This document shows, piece after piece, positions 1-7,937 of a stretch of DNA of 64,000 bases; positions within the stretch are counted from its first letter, which is position 1; each line of letters opens with the position of its first letter. The notes below the pieces were generated by a model, which was given only the letters and a program-made list of their open reading frames with translations, searched no databases and was not told where the DNA came from. This DNA is from Mycoplana dimorpha (GTDB lineage: Bacteria; Pseudomonadota; Alphaproteobacteria; Rhizobiales; Rhizobiaceae): assembly GCF_003046475.1 (NCBI RefSeq), contig NZ_PZZZ01000004.1, positions 347,195 to 411,194 of the forward strand. The letters are read 5' to 3'. The position numbers and the translations under genes were made by a program.

Positions 1-145
1 CGTCTGCGTGGTCTACACAGCGCACTCAACGAGCATTCAGTCAGAACTTGAGGGCATGAAAGGCTCGCAGGAAAGCAAGAGCTGCGATCTCCTTCCAGTG
101 CCAGACTCATTGGCTCGCCGCAAGCCACCCCCCCTAAACTGCCAT

Positions 146-1183
146 TTATTGAGTGTATCCTGGAAAAGCCGCCCAGAAAAATGCCGCCAGCAGAACAAAG
201 GCAACAACGTTGCGCCGAATTGTTTTCTTCGAGCCCACCAAATGCGCATGGTCGTTCTCCCCGCCAGGTAGATATCCCCGATTGATCATATCGACGTAAT
301 CGTCATAGCCTTCACCGTATAGTGATTGCCACTTAGCCTCGACCTGAGAGGGTGCGATCTGCCCTAGCACTTCGATTTCTTGAAGTTTGAGGAAGTTTCG
401 GTACGGCATTTTGCAACGAGTGATTATGAAGTAACCCCAGCCCAACACTGAATTTGCAATTGCTCCGAACGCGACTACACGGCTGAACCAACTTATTCCT
501 CCGTTTTTCCAAACGTCGATTGAAATCAGGATTCCAATAACAAAAAAGAGGATGACATAGAAAAACATAGCAAGAAGCCATCCAAGCGATATCAAATCAA
601 CAAGGCGGCTCTGAATCGGGGAAATCAACAGATGCGGAATTCTGGTCGGAAAGTACCGTGGATAATTTTCATGCCAAAAATATTTTGAGATATATATTGG
701 CCTTAGCTGCTCAGGGTAATGATTATTAACAATATATTTTATGGTGCTTTCAAGCGTATAGACGTTATTTTGCGCTAGGAGAGATAGGGTACTGAGTAAT
801 CCACTAAAGAAAATCAGAAACTCTCTCACGCCTTTGATGTCACGGACGTCAACACCAGGGAGAGAAATCTTTACGCTTAGGGAAAAGTAATCAGCAGCAA
901 GAAACGCAAAGATGACGAGGCTCGTCAGTACCAGGCGATTGGATCGCGCCAATGCCGCGTCCCTCGCAGGCAGCAGATCGTCGACCATCGCCTTATTGAG
1001 ATCGAAGCCCGCCTCTTGCTCATAGTTTTGCAAATCGAGGCCAATGATCTCTCCGGGTGTCTTCCACTCGATTGGGAAGTTTCTACGAAAGCGCTGACGG
1101 TTTCGGCGTCTCCAGGCCGCAATTGCGATTGGGCGCCAGATTAGGATCCAGAGGCGCCGAGGGAGCGACCGTTTGTCGAGCAT
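146..1183 (-). CDS. Hypothetical multi-pass membrane protein
   Basis: This encodes 345 residues that I do not recognise as a named family. The N-terminus is strongly basic (several Arg-rich stretches in the first 35 residues). Hydrophobic segments lie near residues 84-102, 122-140, 197-222, 232-252 and at the very C-terminus (324-340), so an inner-membrane protein is likely. The ATG has an AGGAT ribosome-binding site about ten bases upstream. The DNA is visibly richer in A and T than every other gene in the window and uses many A/T-ending codons, which suggests horizontal acquisition. It sits on the 3' side of tRNA-Cys, a common integration point. No catalytic motif is visible and no function should be assumed. 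Confidence 0.75.
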   Translation of the reverse strand: MLDKRSLPRRLWILIWRPIAIAAWRRRNRQRFRRNFPIEWKTPGEIIGLDLQNYEQEAGFDLNKAMVDDLLPARDAALARSNRLVLTSLVIFAFLAADYFSLSVKISLPGVDVRDIKGVREFLIFFSGLLSTLSLLAQNNVYTLESTIKYIVNNHYPEQLRPIYISKYFWHENYPRYFPTRIPHLLISPIQSRLVDLISLGWLLAMFFYVILFFVIGILISIDVWKNGGISWFSRVVAFGAIANSVLGWGYFIITRCKMPYRNFLKLQEIEVLGQIAPSQVEAKWQSLYGEGYDDYVDMINRGYLPGGENDHAHLVGSKKTIRRNVVAFVLLAAFFWAAFPGYTQ

Positions 1184-1459
1184 GAAGTCGTGTATCCTAG
1201 TTCATTCGTGCCTGCATCTGGGTGGTCAAAAAATCGCTTCGCGTGGCATATGCCTGCAAACGCCCTCTCCCCTTTAGACGCAACGTGCCACGATCCACTC
1301 GGGAATCAAGCTGGGATTGCCGCAGAAGCCTCAGGTAACAGAACAGCCAGACTGCATGAGAACCCAGATTGGGGCTCATCATGAGAACGCAATACGGAAC
1401 AGCAAAAACCGCCTCCCCCAAAATGGAGGCAAGTTGCTAATTTGTCATAAAAAATTGGA

Positions 1460-1533
1460 TGGAGGCCTCGCCCGGAATCGAACCGGGGTGCAAGGATTTG
1501 CAGTCCTCTGCGTAACCACTCCGCCACGAGGCC
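1460..1533 (-). tRNA. tRNA-Cys (GCA)
   Basis: Read on the minus strand this is a 74-base cloverleaf with acceptor stem GGCCTCG/CGAGGCC, a GTTCGATTC T-loop and anticodon GCA in the loop CTGCAAA. The 3' CCA is encoded. A T-run follows the 3' end directly (A-run at 1449-1454 on the plus strand). The AT-rich membrane-protein gene lies on the 3' side of this tRNA. Confidence 0.96.
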
Positions 1534-1635
1534 GTCCGTTTGCTTTAAAGCGAGTGGTGCCGGGCGTTTAGAACGGATTGAGAAACGGTGCAAGAGGCAT
1601 TCGCCGCCGCGGCCACCTTTTCCCCGGCCGGCGGC

Positions 1636-1920
1636 CTATTTCCGGTAGCCGGCCTTGCGGTTCGCCCACCAGACCGCCAGCCTGCGGCGCTGGCGCCGCA
1701 GGAACGGGGAATCGTGCGACAGCAGCAGCACGCCGAGCGGAATCATCCAGAACCCCAGCACCGGCAGAAAGCCGAGCATGCCGCAGAAGACCAGCAGGAC
1801 GCCGATCAACGTGCGCATCGCGCGCGACTGCGGCAGCTTCTGCCGGAACGAGCCGATGACGATCTCATGGGTGCGGTGATCGATGCCGAAGCGGGTTTTC
1901 GTCGTCTGTCTCGGTTTCAT
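1636..1920 (-). CDS. Small membrane protein, PGPGW-like
   Basis: This is a 94-residue protein with a basic N-terminus and two closely spaced hydrophobic stretches (about residues 36-50 and 52-68) separated by a Gly-Phe-Leu-Pro turn, followed by an Arg-rich tail. The hydrophobic core with its repeated Gly/Pro resembles the putative transmembrane PGPGW family, but the match is by eye only. The strongly basic ends would favour both termini in the cytoplasm. It lies alone between tRNA-Cys and tRNA-Asn. The function of the family is unknown. Confidence 0.7.
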   Translation of the reverse strand: MKPRQTTKTRFGIDHRTHEIVIGSFRQKLPQSRAMRTLIGVLLVFCGMLGFLPVLGFWMIPLGVLLLSHDSPFLRRQRRRLAVWWANRKAGYRK

Positions 1921-2028
1921 CGGTCCGTTCGCTGTTCAGAGATGCCGGAATTCCGGTCGCCCGCGCTGACATCTGGTCCTTTGTTGTGAGCCAATCAAGG
2001 AACAGGTGCACTTTTCTCAAAAAAGCGC

Positions 2029-2057
2029 TTGGCAAATCGGATTATGGTTTGTATGAC
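2029..2057 (+). promoter_or_regulatory. Probable sigma-70 promoter of tRNA-Asn
   Basis: TTGGCA at 2029-2034 and TATGAC at 2052-2057 are separated by 17 bases. This places the start of transcription about 20 bases before the tRNA at 2084. Confidence 0.65.
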
Positions 2058-2083
2058 GCCCTCACACCGCAGCGAGCGGATGA

Positions 2084-2158
2084 TCCCTGGTAGCTCAGCG
2101 GTAGAGCATTCGACTGTTAATCGACAGGTCGCCGGTTCGAATCCGGCCCGGGGAGCCA
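2084..2158 (+). tRNA. tRNA-Asn (GTT)
   Basis: This is a 75-base cloverleaf with acceptor stem TCCCTGG/CCGGGGA (one T-G pair), D-arm TAGCTCAGC...GTAGAGC, anticodon GTT in the loop of the GACTGTTAATC arm, and T-arm GCCGGTTCGAATCCGGC. The discriminator base is G and the CCA is encoded. Confidence 0.97.
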
Positions 2159-2190
2159 GTTTCTTCAGCCAAGTTGCTGATTATCTTGAA

Positions 2191-2227
2191 GGAGCCGATC
2201 CAGCGATGGATCGGCTCCTTTCTTTTT
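2191..2227 (+). terminator. Rho-independent terminator after tRNA-Asn
   Basis: An 11-base perfect inverted repeat (GGAGCCGATCC ... GGATCGGCTCC) with a six-base loop is followed by TTTCTTTTT. It ends the single-tRNA transcript. Confidence 0.92.
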
Positions 2228-2246
2228 CCGACACTGGTGCCACAAG

Positions 2247-2516
2247 CTACGGCTGCTCGCGGGTCCCGGGCGCCGCTTCGCGCTGGTCGGCGTCCTCGAG
2301 GTCCGTTTTCACGATGTAGGCGTCGCTGTGCTGGCGGACGGCCTCACGGACCGCCTCCAGGCTGGGAAGGTCGTCGCCCTCGATCTCGCCTTCGCCTTGA
2401 TCGATTTCGCGGGCCGCCTGGAACCAATGCTGGTCGTGCCTGCCCTCCGGCTTGCCGGCGCGCTCCCAGAGCTCGTAGGCGCGCTTGCGGATTCTGTCTT
2501 CGCGGTCGTCTTCCAC
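2247..2516 (-). CDS. DUF2934 domain protein
   Basis: This is an 89-residue acidic protein. Residues 6-36 carry the DUF2934 pattern: an Arg-Ile-Arg-x-Arg-Ala-Tyr-x-Leu-Trp helix, a Gly-x-x-x-Gly-Arg-x-x-x-His-Trp turn and an Ala-Ala-Arg-Glu helix. The start is a GTG with GGAG eight bases upstream. It lies 15 bases after the end of the small gene at 2532-2789 on the same strand, so the two may be co-transcribed. DUF2934 proteins are common in rhizobia and their role is not known. Confidence 0.85.
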   Translation of the reverse strand: MEDDREDRIRKRAYELWERAGKPEGRHDQHWFQAAREIDQGEGEIEGDDLPSLEAVREAVRQHSDAYIVKTDLEDADQREAAPGTREQP

Positions 2517-2531
2517 GGCGCTTTCTCCACT

Positions 2532-2789
2532 TCAGATCGAATGACGATGGGAAATGATATCCCTCGCCTCCAGAATGGGAAGGGCCGCGACCCCGAACAG
2601 CACGCATGCCCATTCGTCGTAACGAGGTTCATAAGCCTCGCGTTCCATGGCAAAAGATTGCATAACCACCGACCAGACCGGCACGCGCACTTGGCCGGCC
2701 TGATCAGACCATTCCAACACCGCCGGCGCCGCCTCCGATCGGGGCGAAAGGACGACCGGATCCGCTTGCATCAGGTGATTTGTTGCCAT
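2532..2789 (-). CDS. Hypothetical protein, start interlocked with phr
   Basis: This encodes 85 residues with no recognised domain. It has a mid-region rich in Val and Trp and a C-terminal AALPILEAR segment. I chose the ATG at 2789 because GGAGG stands eight bases upstream (2798-2802 on the plus strand). A longer in-frame form starting at 2864 is open but has less support. The chosen ATG shares bases with the start codon of the divergent photolyase gene, so each gene's ribosome-binding site lies inside the other's coding sequence. It is probably co-transcribed with the DUF2934 gene downstream. An internal ATG at 2771 is an alternative that would relieve the overlap. Confidence 0.6.
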   Translation of the reverse strand: MATNHLMQADPVVLSPRSEAAPAVLEWSDQAGQVRVPVWSVVMQSFAMEREAYEPRYDEWACVLFGVAALPILEARDIISHRHSI

Positions 2790-4245
2790 GACGCCCGCCT
2801 CCGAAGCAGCCGCACTGTCCCCGGTCATCGTCTGGTTCCGACGCGACCTGCGGCTTTCCGACAATCATGCCCTGGCGGCTGCGGTCTCCTCGGGCCGCCC
2901 CGTCATCGCGCTGTTCATTCTCGAATCGGGCAACGACGGCGCCCTGCCCTACGGCGCCGCGCAGGCGTGGTGGCTGCACCATTCGCTTGCCGCCCTGGCG
3001 AAGCGGATCGAGCACCTTGGCGGCCGGCTGGTGCTGCGGCGCGGCCCGGCAGCGGAGGCCCTGCCGGCGATCATCGGCGAAACCGGCGCGGCGGCGGTGC
3101 ACTGGAACCGCCGCCACGACCCGGACGGCATTCGCATTGACAGCGCACTGAAGGCAACGTTTCGCGTCGACGGCATCGAGGTGCACAGCTTTGCCGGCCA
3201 GTTGCTCCACGATCCGTCGCGGCTGAAGACCGCAACCGGCGGCTCGTACAAGGTCTACACGCCCTTCTGGCGGGCGCTTTCTGCCGACGGCGGCCCCGAT
3301 ACGCCGATCGATGCGCCGAGCCATATCCAATCGCCGTCGAGCCCGCCGAGCAGCGATCGCCTCGAGGACTGGCGGCTGCTGCCGAAGAACCCCGACTGGG
3401 CGAGCCGGTTTGCGACCGTCTGGACACCCGGAGAGGAGGCGGCTCAGGAGAGGCTCAGGACCTTCGTCGAGCTAAGGCGCGACGGCTATGGCCACGACCG
3501 CGACTTTCCGGCGCTCGACGGCACCTCGCGGCTCTCGCCGCATCTCGCCTTCGGCGAAATCTCTCCGGCGCAGGCCTGGCAGGCCGCCTGGCTCGGCACG
3601 GGGACGGACGGCGGCGATGGCCCCGTCGCCTTCCGGAAGGAACTCGCTTGGCGCGACTTCTCCTATCATCTGCTGTTCCATTACCCGACGCTTGCCTCAC
3701 AGGGGCTGGACCGCCGCTTCGACGCGTTCGAATGGCGGCAGGACGAGGCGGGCTTTCGCGCCTGGACCCGCGGGCACACCGGCTATCCGCTGGTCGATGC
3801 GGGCATGCGCCAGCTCTGGGTCGAAGGCTACATGCACAACCGGGTCCGGATGACCGCCGCCTCGTTCCTGATCAAGCACCTGTTGATCGACTGGCGCCGC
3901 GGCGAGGCCTGGTTCCGCGATACGCTGCTCGATGCGGACCCCGCCTCCAATGCGGCAAGCTGGCAGTGGGTGGCGGGCTGCGGCGCCGATGCGGCCCCCT
4001 TCTTCCGCATCTTCAACCCTGTTCTCCAGGGCGAGAAATTCGATTCGGACGGCGCCTATGTCCGGAAATACGTGCCGGAACTCGCGCGCCTTCCCGCCAG
4101 ATACATCCACCGCCCCTTCGAGGCCCCGAAGGCGATCCTGCGTGAGGCCGGCGTGAGCCTCGGACAGACCTATCCGGAGCCCATCGTCGAGCATCGGGCG
4201 GCACGCGACCGCGCCCTGGCGGCATTCGCGGCGATCAAGGGGTAA
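2788..4245 (+). CDS. phr: Deoxyribodipyrimidine photolyase
   Basis: This 485-residue flavoenzyme would repair cyclobutane pyrimidine dimers using blue light, acting in the cytoplasm on DNA. The N-terminal antenna domain begins with the family signature VIVWFRRDLRLSDN (residues 11-24). The C-terminal half carries the FAD-binding region: the Trp-Arg-Asp-Phe-x-Tyr-His segment, then GYPLVDAGMRQLW, MHNRVRM, and WQWVAGCGADAAPFFRIFNP, the last two being photolyase signatures. The length is typical for class I CPD photolyases. An AGGTG ribosome-binding site lies about ten bases before the ATG. The gene is divergent from the small gene at 2532-2789 and the two start codons overlap in a CATG. A cryptochrome-like role cannot be excluded from sequence alone. 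Confidence 0.95.
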   Translation: MTPASEAAALSPVIVWFRRDLRLSDNHALAAAVSSGRPVIALFILESGNDGALPYGAAQAWWLHHSLAALAKRIEHLGGRLVLRRGPAAEALPAIIGETGAAAVHWNRRHDPDGIRIDSALKATFRVDGIEVHSFAGQLLHDPSRLKTATGGSYKVYTPFWRALSADGGPDTPIDAPSHIQSPSSPPSSDRLEDWRLLPKNPDWASRFATVWTPGEEAAQERLRTFVELRRDGYGHDRDFPALDGTSRLSPHLAFGEISPAQAWQAAWLGTGTDGGDGPVAFRKELAWRDFSYHLLFHYPTLASQGLDRRFDAFEWRQDEAGFRAWTRGHTGYPLVDAGMRQLWVEGYMHNRVRMTAASFLIKHLLIDWRRGEAWFRDTLLDADPASNAASWQWVAGCGADAAPFFRIFNPVLQGEKFDSDGAYVRKYVPELARLPARYIHRPFEAPKAILREAGVSLGQTYPEPIVEHRAARDRALAAFAAIKG

Positions 4246-4330
4246 AAGGCCGAACGGCGCGCGCCAAGCCATGCGAAAAAATGCCCTCATGGCGCTTGCC
4301 GCGGGAACAGTATTTCTTGCAAACCATTGC

Positions 4331-4359
4331 TTGCGGTCCGAAAAGGCGCTGCCTAATCT
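4331..4359 (+). promoter_or_regulatory. Possible promoter of the cysK operon
   Basis: TTGCGG at 4331-4336 and TAATCT at 4354-4359 are 17 bases apart in the gap between phr and cysK. The -10 match is only partial. Confidence 0.35.
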
Positions 4360-4386
4360 AAATGCAAAGTGAAAGGTCCGCAGGCC

Positions 4387-5427
4387 ATGGCTACTCTCCC
4401 CTCGGTGTTGGATGCAATCGGCAACACGCCGCTGATTCGCCTGAAGGGCGCCTCCGAGGCGACCGGCTGCACTATTCTCGGCAAGGCGGAGTTCCTCAAT
4501 CCGGGCCAGTCGGTCAAGGATCGCGCGGCTCTGGCGATCATCCGGGCGGCAGAAGAAGCCGGGCAATTGCGACCGGGCGGGGTGATCGTCGAAGGCACGG
4601 CCGGCAACACCGGCATCGGCTTGGCCCTGGTGGCGCAGGCGCTCGGCTATCGCACCGTGATCGTCATTCCGGAAACCCAGAGCCAGGAGAAGAAGGATGC
4701 GCTCAGGCTGCTGGGCGCCGAGCTCGTCGAGGTGCCGGCGGTTCCCTACAAGAACCCCAACAATTATGTGAAGCTCTCCGGCCGGCTTGCCGAAGAGCTC
4801 GCCCGCACCGAGCCGAACGGCGCGATCTGGGCCAACCAGTTCGACAACGTGGCAAACCGGAACGCCCATATCGAGACGACCGCCCCCGAGATCTGGCGCG
4901 ACACCGACGGCAAGGTCGACGGCTTCATCTGCGCCGTCGGCTCCGGCGGCACGCTGGCCGGCGTCGCTGCCGGTCTGCGGGCGAAAAATCCGAACATCAA
5001 GATCGGTCTTGCCGATCCGGAGGGCGCCGCCCTCTACAACTATTATGCACACGGCGAGTTGAAGGCCTCCGGCAGCTCGATCACCGAGGGCATCGGACAG
5101 GGGCGGATCACCGCCAACCTGGAGGGGTTTGTGCCTGACTTCTCCTATCTGATACCCGATTTGGAGGCGGTGCCGCTGGTCTTCGACCTGATCGAGCATG
5201 AGGGTCTGTGCGTCGGCGGCTCGACCGGCATCAATATCGCCGGCGCCATCCGGCTCGCCCGCGACCTTGGTCCCGGTCACACCATCGTGACGATCCTCTG
5301 CGACTATGGTAACCGCTACCAGTCGAAACTCTTCAATCCGGACTTCCTCGAGTCGAAGGGCCTGCCAGCGCCGGCATGGCTGACCAAGACCTCGACGATC
5401 AAGGTCCCCTACCAGGCAGTCGATTGA
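4387..5427 (+). CDS. cysK: Cysteine synthase A
   Basis: This 346-residue PLP enzyme would make L-cysteine from O-acetylserine and sulfide. The PLP lysine is K44 in the PGQSVKDRA motif. The substrate-binding loop EGTAGNTG, the phosphate-binding GSGGT loop and the late GGSTGIN motif are all present. I chose the ATG at 4387 because GAAAGG lies ten bases upstream; a GTG at 4369 is in frame but is a weaker choice. The protein is slightly longer than typical CysK, as in the rhizobial subfamily that has a C-terminal extension. It heads an operon: alaX begins one base after its stop codon, followed by sseA and a GNAT gene. That places cysteine synthesis and cysteine-derived sulfur transfer together. 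Confidence 0.93.
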   Translation: MATLPSVLDAIGNTPLIRLKGASEATGCTILGKAEFLNPGQSVKDRAALAIIRAAEEAGQLRPGGVIVEGTAGNTGIGLALVAQALGYRTVIVIPETQSQEKKDALRLLGAELVEVPAVPYKNPNNYVKLSGRLAEELARTEPNGAIWANQFDNVANRNAHIETTAPEIWRDTDGKVDGFICAVGSGGTLAGVAAGLRAKNPNIKIGLADPEGAALYNYYAHGELKASGSSITEGIGQGRITANLEGFVPDFSYLIPDLEAVPLVFDLIEHEGLCVGGSTGINIAGAIRLARDLGPGHTIVTILCDYGNRYQSKLFNPDFLESKGLPAPAWLTKTSTIKVPYQAVD

Positions 5428-5428
5428 C

Positions 5429-6181
5429 ATGAGCAGGCCCGTTGCCGCCCTCTTTCGTGACGATTTCTACCTTTCCACCGCCGAAGCGGTGGTGACGGCG
5501 GTCCACGCAGATGGCGGCATCGAGCTGGACCAGACCTGCTTCTATGCGGCCTCCGGCGGCCAGCCCGGCGACACCGGCTTCCTGGAGCGGGCCGACGGCA
5601 GCCGCATCGTGCTCGGCCCGACCGTGCACGGCGCGACGAAGGACATCATCCTGCACCGGCCGCAGGAAGGCTCGATCCTCCCGGTGGTCGGCGAGAAGCT
5701 CGTGCTTCACATCGACTGGCCGCGCCGCTACCGGCTGATGCGCATGCACACGGCCTGCCATCTGCTCTCGGTCGTCTGCCCCTTTCCGATCACCGGGGCG
5801 GCAGTCGGCGAAGAGGAAAGCCGCGTCGACTTCGACATGAGCGAGACGATCGACAAGGACGAGGTCTCGGCGCGGCTGATGCAACTGGTGGAGGAAAACC
5901 ATCCGGTTTACGTCCAGTGGATCACCGACGAGGAGCTTGCCGCCAATCCGGGGATCGTGAAGTCGAAGAACGTCCGCCCGCCGATGGGGCTCGGCCGCGT
6001 CAGCCTCGTCTGCATCGGCAAGGATGCCGCCGTCGATAGCCAGCCCTGCGGTGGAACGCACGTGTCCGAGACGCAGGAAGTGGGGGCGATCCACATTTCG
6101 AGGATAGAGAAGAAGGGCAGGGAAAACCGGCGTTTCCGCATCCAGTTCGGAACGCCGGCATCGTCCACCCAGACGGCTTGA
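5429..6181 (+). CDS. alaX: Alanyl-tRNA trans-editing protein AlaX
   Basis: This 250-residue free-standing editing domain would hydrolyse Ser-tRNA(Ala) and possibly Gly-tRNA(Ala). It is homologous to the editing half of alanyl-tRNA synthetase. The zinc ligands are visible: H107 and H111 in HTACH, and C207 and H211 in QPCGGTH. An N-terminal beta domain with the FYAASGGQPGDTG motif (residues 38-50) marks it as the longer AlaX type that keeps the glycine-rich motif. It starts one base after the cysK stop, so translation is probably coupled. The link to cysK may reflect the metabolic closeness of serine and cysteine. Confidence 0.93.
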   Translation: MSRPVAALFRDDFYLSTAEAVVTAVHADGGIELDQTCFYAASGGQPGDTGFLERADGSRIVLGPTVHGATKDIILHRPQEGSILPVVGEKLVLHIDWPRRYRLMRMHTACHLLSVVCPFPITGAAVGEEESRVDFDMSETIDKDEVSARLMQLVEENHPVYVQWITDEELAANPGIVKSKNVRPPMGLGRVSLVCIGKDAAVDSQPCGGTHVSETQEVGAIHISRIEKKGRENRRFRIQFGTPASSTQTA

Positions 6182-6306
6182 TGCTGCCGTGACGGCCTGG
6201 CCCCGCGGGCGCGGGCCGGTGAGAGACAAGGCGCGCTTCGGCGCAGAAGAATGAGGGTGGCCGGCTTCCGCCGCGGGCACCGCCCGGATGTTGAGGAGCA
6301 GCACTC

Positions 6307-7161
6307 GTGACCAACGCCAGAAGCAAGTTCGTCGTCAGCGCCGACTGGGTGGAAAAGCAGCTCGGCGCCCCGGAATTCCGGATCATCGATGCCTCGTGGT
6401 ATTTGCCGGCGCAGAACCGCAACGGTCCCCTGGAATATTCGGAAGGGCATCTCCCGGGGGCGGTGTTCTACGACCAGGACGCCATTGCCGATTTGTCCAC
6501 CGGCCTGCCCCACAGCATCCCCTCGCCTGTGGATTTCGCGACGGCCATGGAGAAGCTCGGCATCTCCGACACCGGCACGATCGTCGTCTACGACGGGCCC
6601 GGCCTGTTCAGCGCCGCGCGCGTCTGGTGGCTGTTGCGCACCATGGGTGCCGAAAACGTCTTTGTGCTGGACGGCGGCCTTGACGGCTGGAAAAGGGCGG
6701 GCCGGCCGCTGCAGACGGACCTTCCGGAGCCGGCGCCCGGGCATTTTCGCCCGCGCTTTAACCCGGCCGCGGTCGTCTCCTTCGACGATATGCACGGCAT
6801 CGTCTCCTCCGGTTCACGCCAGATCGCCGATGCCCGCGGTGCCGGTCGCTTTACCGGCGAGGAGCCCGAACCGCGCGCCGGCATGCGTTCCGGCCACATG
6901 CCAGGCGCCCGCAACCTGCCCTCCGCCGTCTTTTCCGTCGACGGCCGGCTGAAGGACCTGGACGCGCTGCGGGCCACCTTCGCCGAGGCTGGTATCGACC
7001 TCACCGCACCGGTCGTGACCACCTGCGGCTCCGGAATCACCGCCGCGATCATCACTCTTGCGCTCCACTCGCTGGGGCACGAGGACAACGCGCTCTACGA
7101 CGGCTCCTGGGCGGAATGGGGCGGCCGGCCGGATACGCCGGTGGTCACCGGACGGGACTGA
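6307..7161 (+). CDS. sseA: 3-mercaptopyruvate sulfurtransferase
   Basis: This 284-residue protein has two rhodanese domains (about residues 8-130 and 160-280). It would move the sulfane sulfur of 3-mercaptopyruvate, a cysteine degradation product, to a thiol acceptor or cyanide. The active-site loop is C240 in CGSGITA, which fits the CG[S/T]G[V/I]TA pattern of mercaptopyruvate enzymes rather than that of thiosulfate sulfurtransferases. The first domain lacks the cysteine (YDGPGLFSA), as expected for an inactive domain. The start is a GTG. The 125-base gap after alaX is larger than elsewhere in the cluster, so a second promoter is possible. A GNAT gene begins four bases after its stop. Confidence 0.93.
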   Translation: MTNARSKFVVSADWVEKQLGAPEFRIIDASWYLPAQNRNGPLEYSEGHLPGAVFYDQDAIADLSTGLPHSIPSPVDFATAMEKLGISDTGTIVVYDGPGLFSAARVWWLLRTMGAENVFVLDGGLDGWKRAGRPLQTDLPEPAPGHFRPRFNPAAVVSFDDMHGIVSSGSRQIADARGAGRFTGEEPEPRAGMRSGHMPGARNLPSAVFSVDGRLKDLDALRATFAEAGIDLTAPVVTTCGSGITAAIITLALHSLGHEDNALYDGSWAEWGGRPDTPVVTGRD

Positions 7162-7165
7162 CGCC

Positions 7166-7732
7166 ATGACCACGACGGGCCAGATTGCGCCGCTGCCGGT
7201 GCACATTACCGAGTTGCGCATGACCGCGCCGCCCAAGCAGAGCCTGCCGGTCCCGGTCAACATCCAGACGGCGATCATGCGTGTGTCCGGAATTCCGCCC
7301 GCCTTCTACCGCTTTCTATACACCCAGGTTGGCCGTCGCTGGCACTGGGTCGAGCGTCTGCGAATGGACGACCAGGCGCTTGCCGCGATCCTCGACGACA
7401 AGCGCACGAACGTCACCGTGCTCTATGTCGACGGGGCGCCGGCCGGTTTCTTCGAACTGTTCCAGCACGATTTGGACACGACGGAACTCGTCCACTTCGG
7501 ACTGTTCGAACACGCGCTCGGGCTCGGGCTTGGCAAGTGGTTCCTGCTGCAGGCCCTCTATGCCGCCTGGGCAACGGAGCCGAAGGTGCTGACGGTCACC
7601 ACCAACAATCTCGACCACCCCCGAGCGCTGCAGCTCTACCAGATGTTCGGCTTCTCCCCCGTCTGCACGCGCGACGCCACGATCCTTCCGCTTTCGGATG
7701 CGGAATTGCTCGAACTCGCCCGCCGCGGCTGA
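7166..7732 (+). CDS. GNAT family N-acetyltransferase
   Basis: This encodes 188 residues. A GNAT fold is indicated by the central sheet (VLYVDGAPAGFFELF) followed by a FGLFEHALGLGLGKWFL segment that takes the place of the acetyl-CoA pyrophosphate loop (family pattern Q/RxxGxG/A). A late TNNLDHPRALQLYQMFGFSPV helix is typical of the C-terminal half. The ATG lies four bases after the sseA stop, so the gene is translationally linked to sseA. The substrate is unknown. Because it ends a cysteine-related operon, an amino acid or small thiol is a reasonable but untested guess. Confidence 0.85.
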   Translation: MTTTGQIAPLPVHITELRMTAPPKQSLPVPVNIQTAIMRVSGIPPAFYRFLYTQVGRRWHWVERLRMDDQALAAILDDKRTNVTVLYVDGAPAGFFELFQHDLDTTELVHFGLFEHALGLGLGKWFLLQALYAAWATEPKVLTVTTNNLDHPRALQLYQMFGFSPVCTRDATILPLSDAELLELARRG

Positions 7733-7937
7733 CGTTCCGCCCAGGCTTTTACGTCTTTGGTTCGAAAACGTGACCGGCTCCGGCTCGCAGGGCTTGTCTC
7801 ACCGTCACTCGAACGGTCGATAGGCGTGGCGGCATGTCCGGTCTGGAAACGATCGGGTTTGGGCCATAAGCTCCGTTCACGGCTCTTTAGCTGCGCGACC
7901 GGGGCCGCTGCAGATTGGCTCGGGACCTTTGCTTCGC

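Noticed and set aside
4369-4386. GTG start of cysK
   Set aside because: The ATG at 4387 has a better-placed ribosome-binding site (GAAAGG) and matches the family N-terminus.
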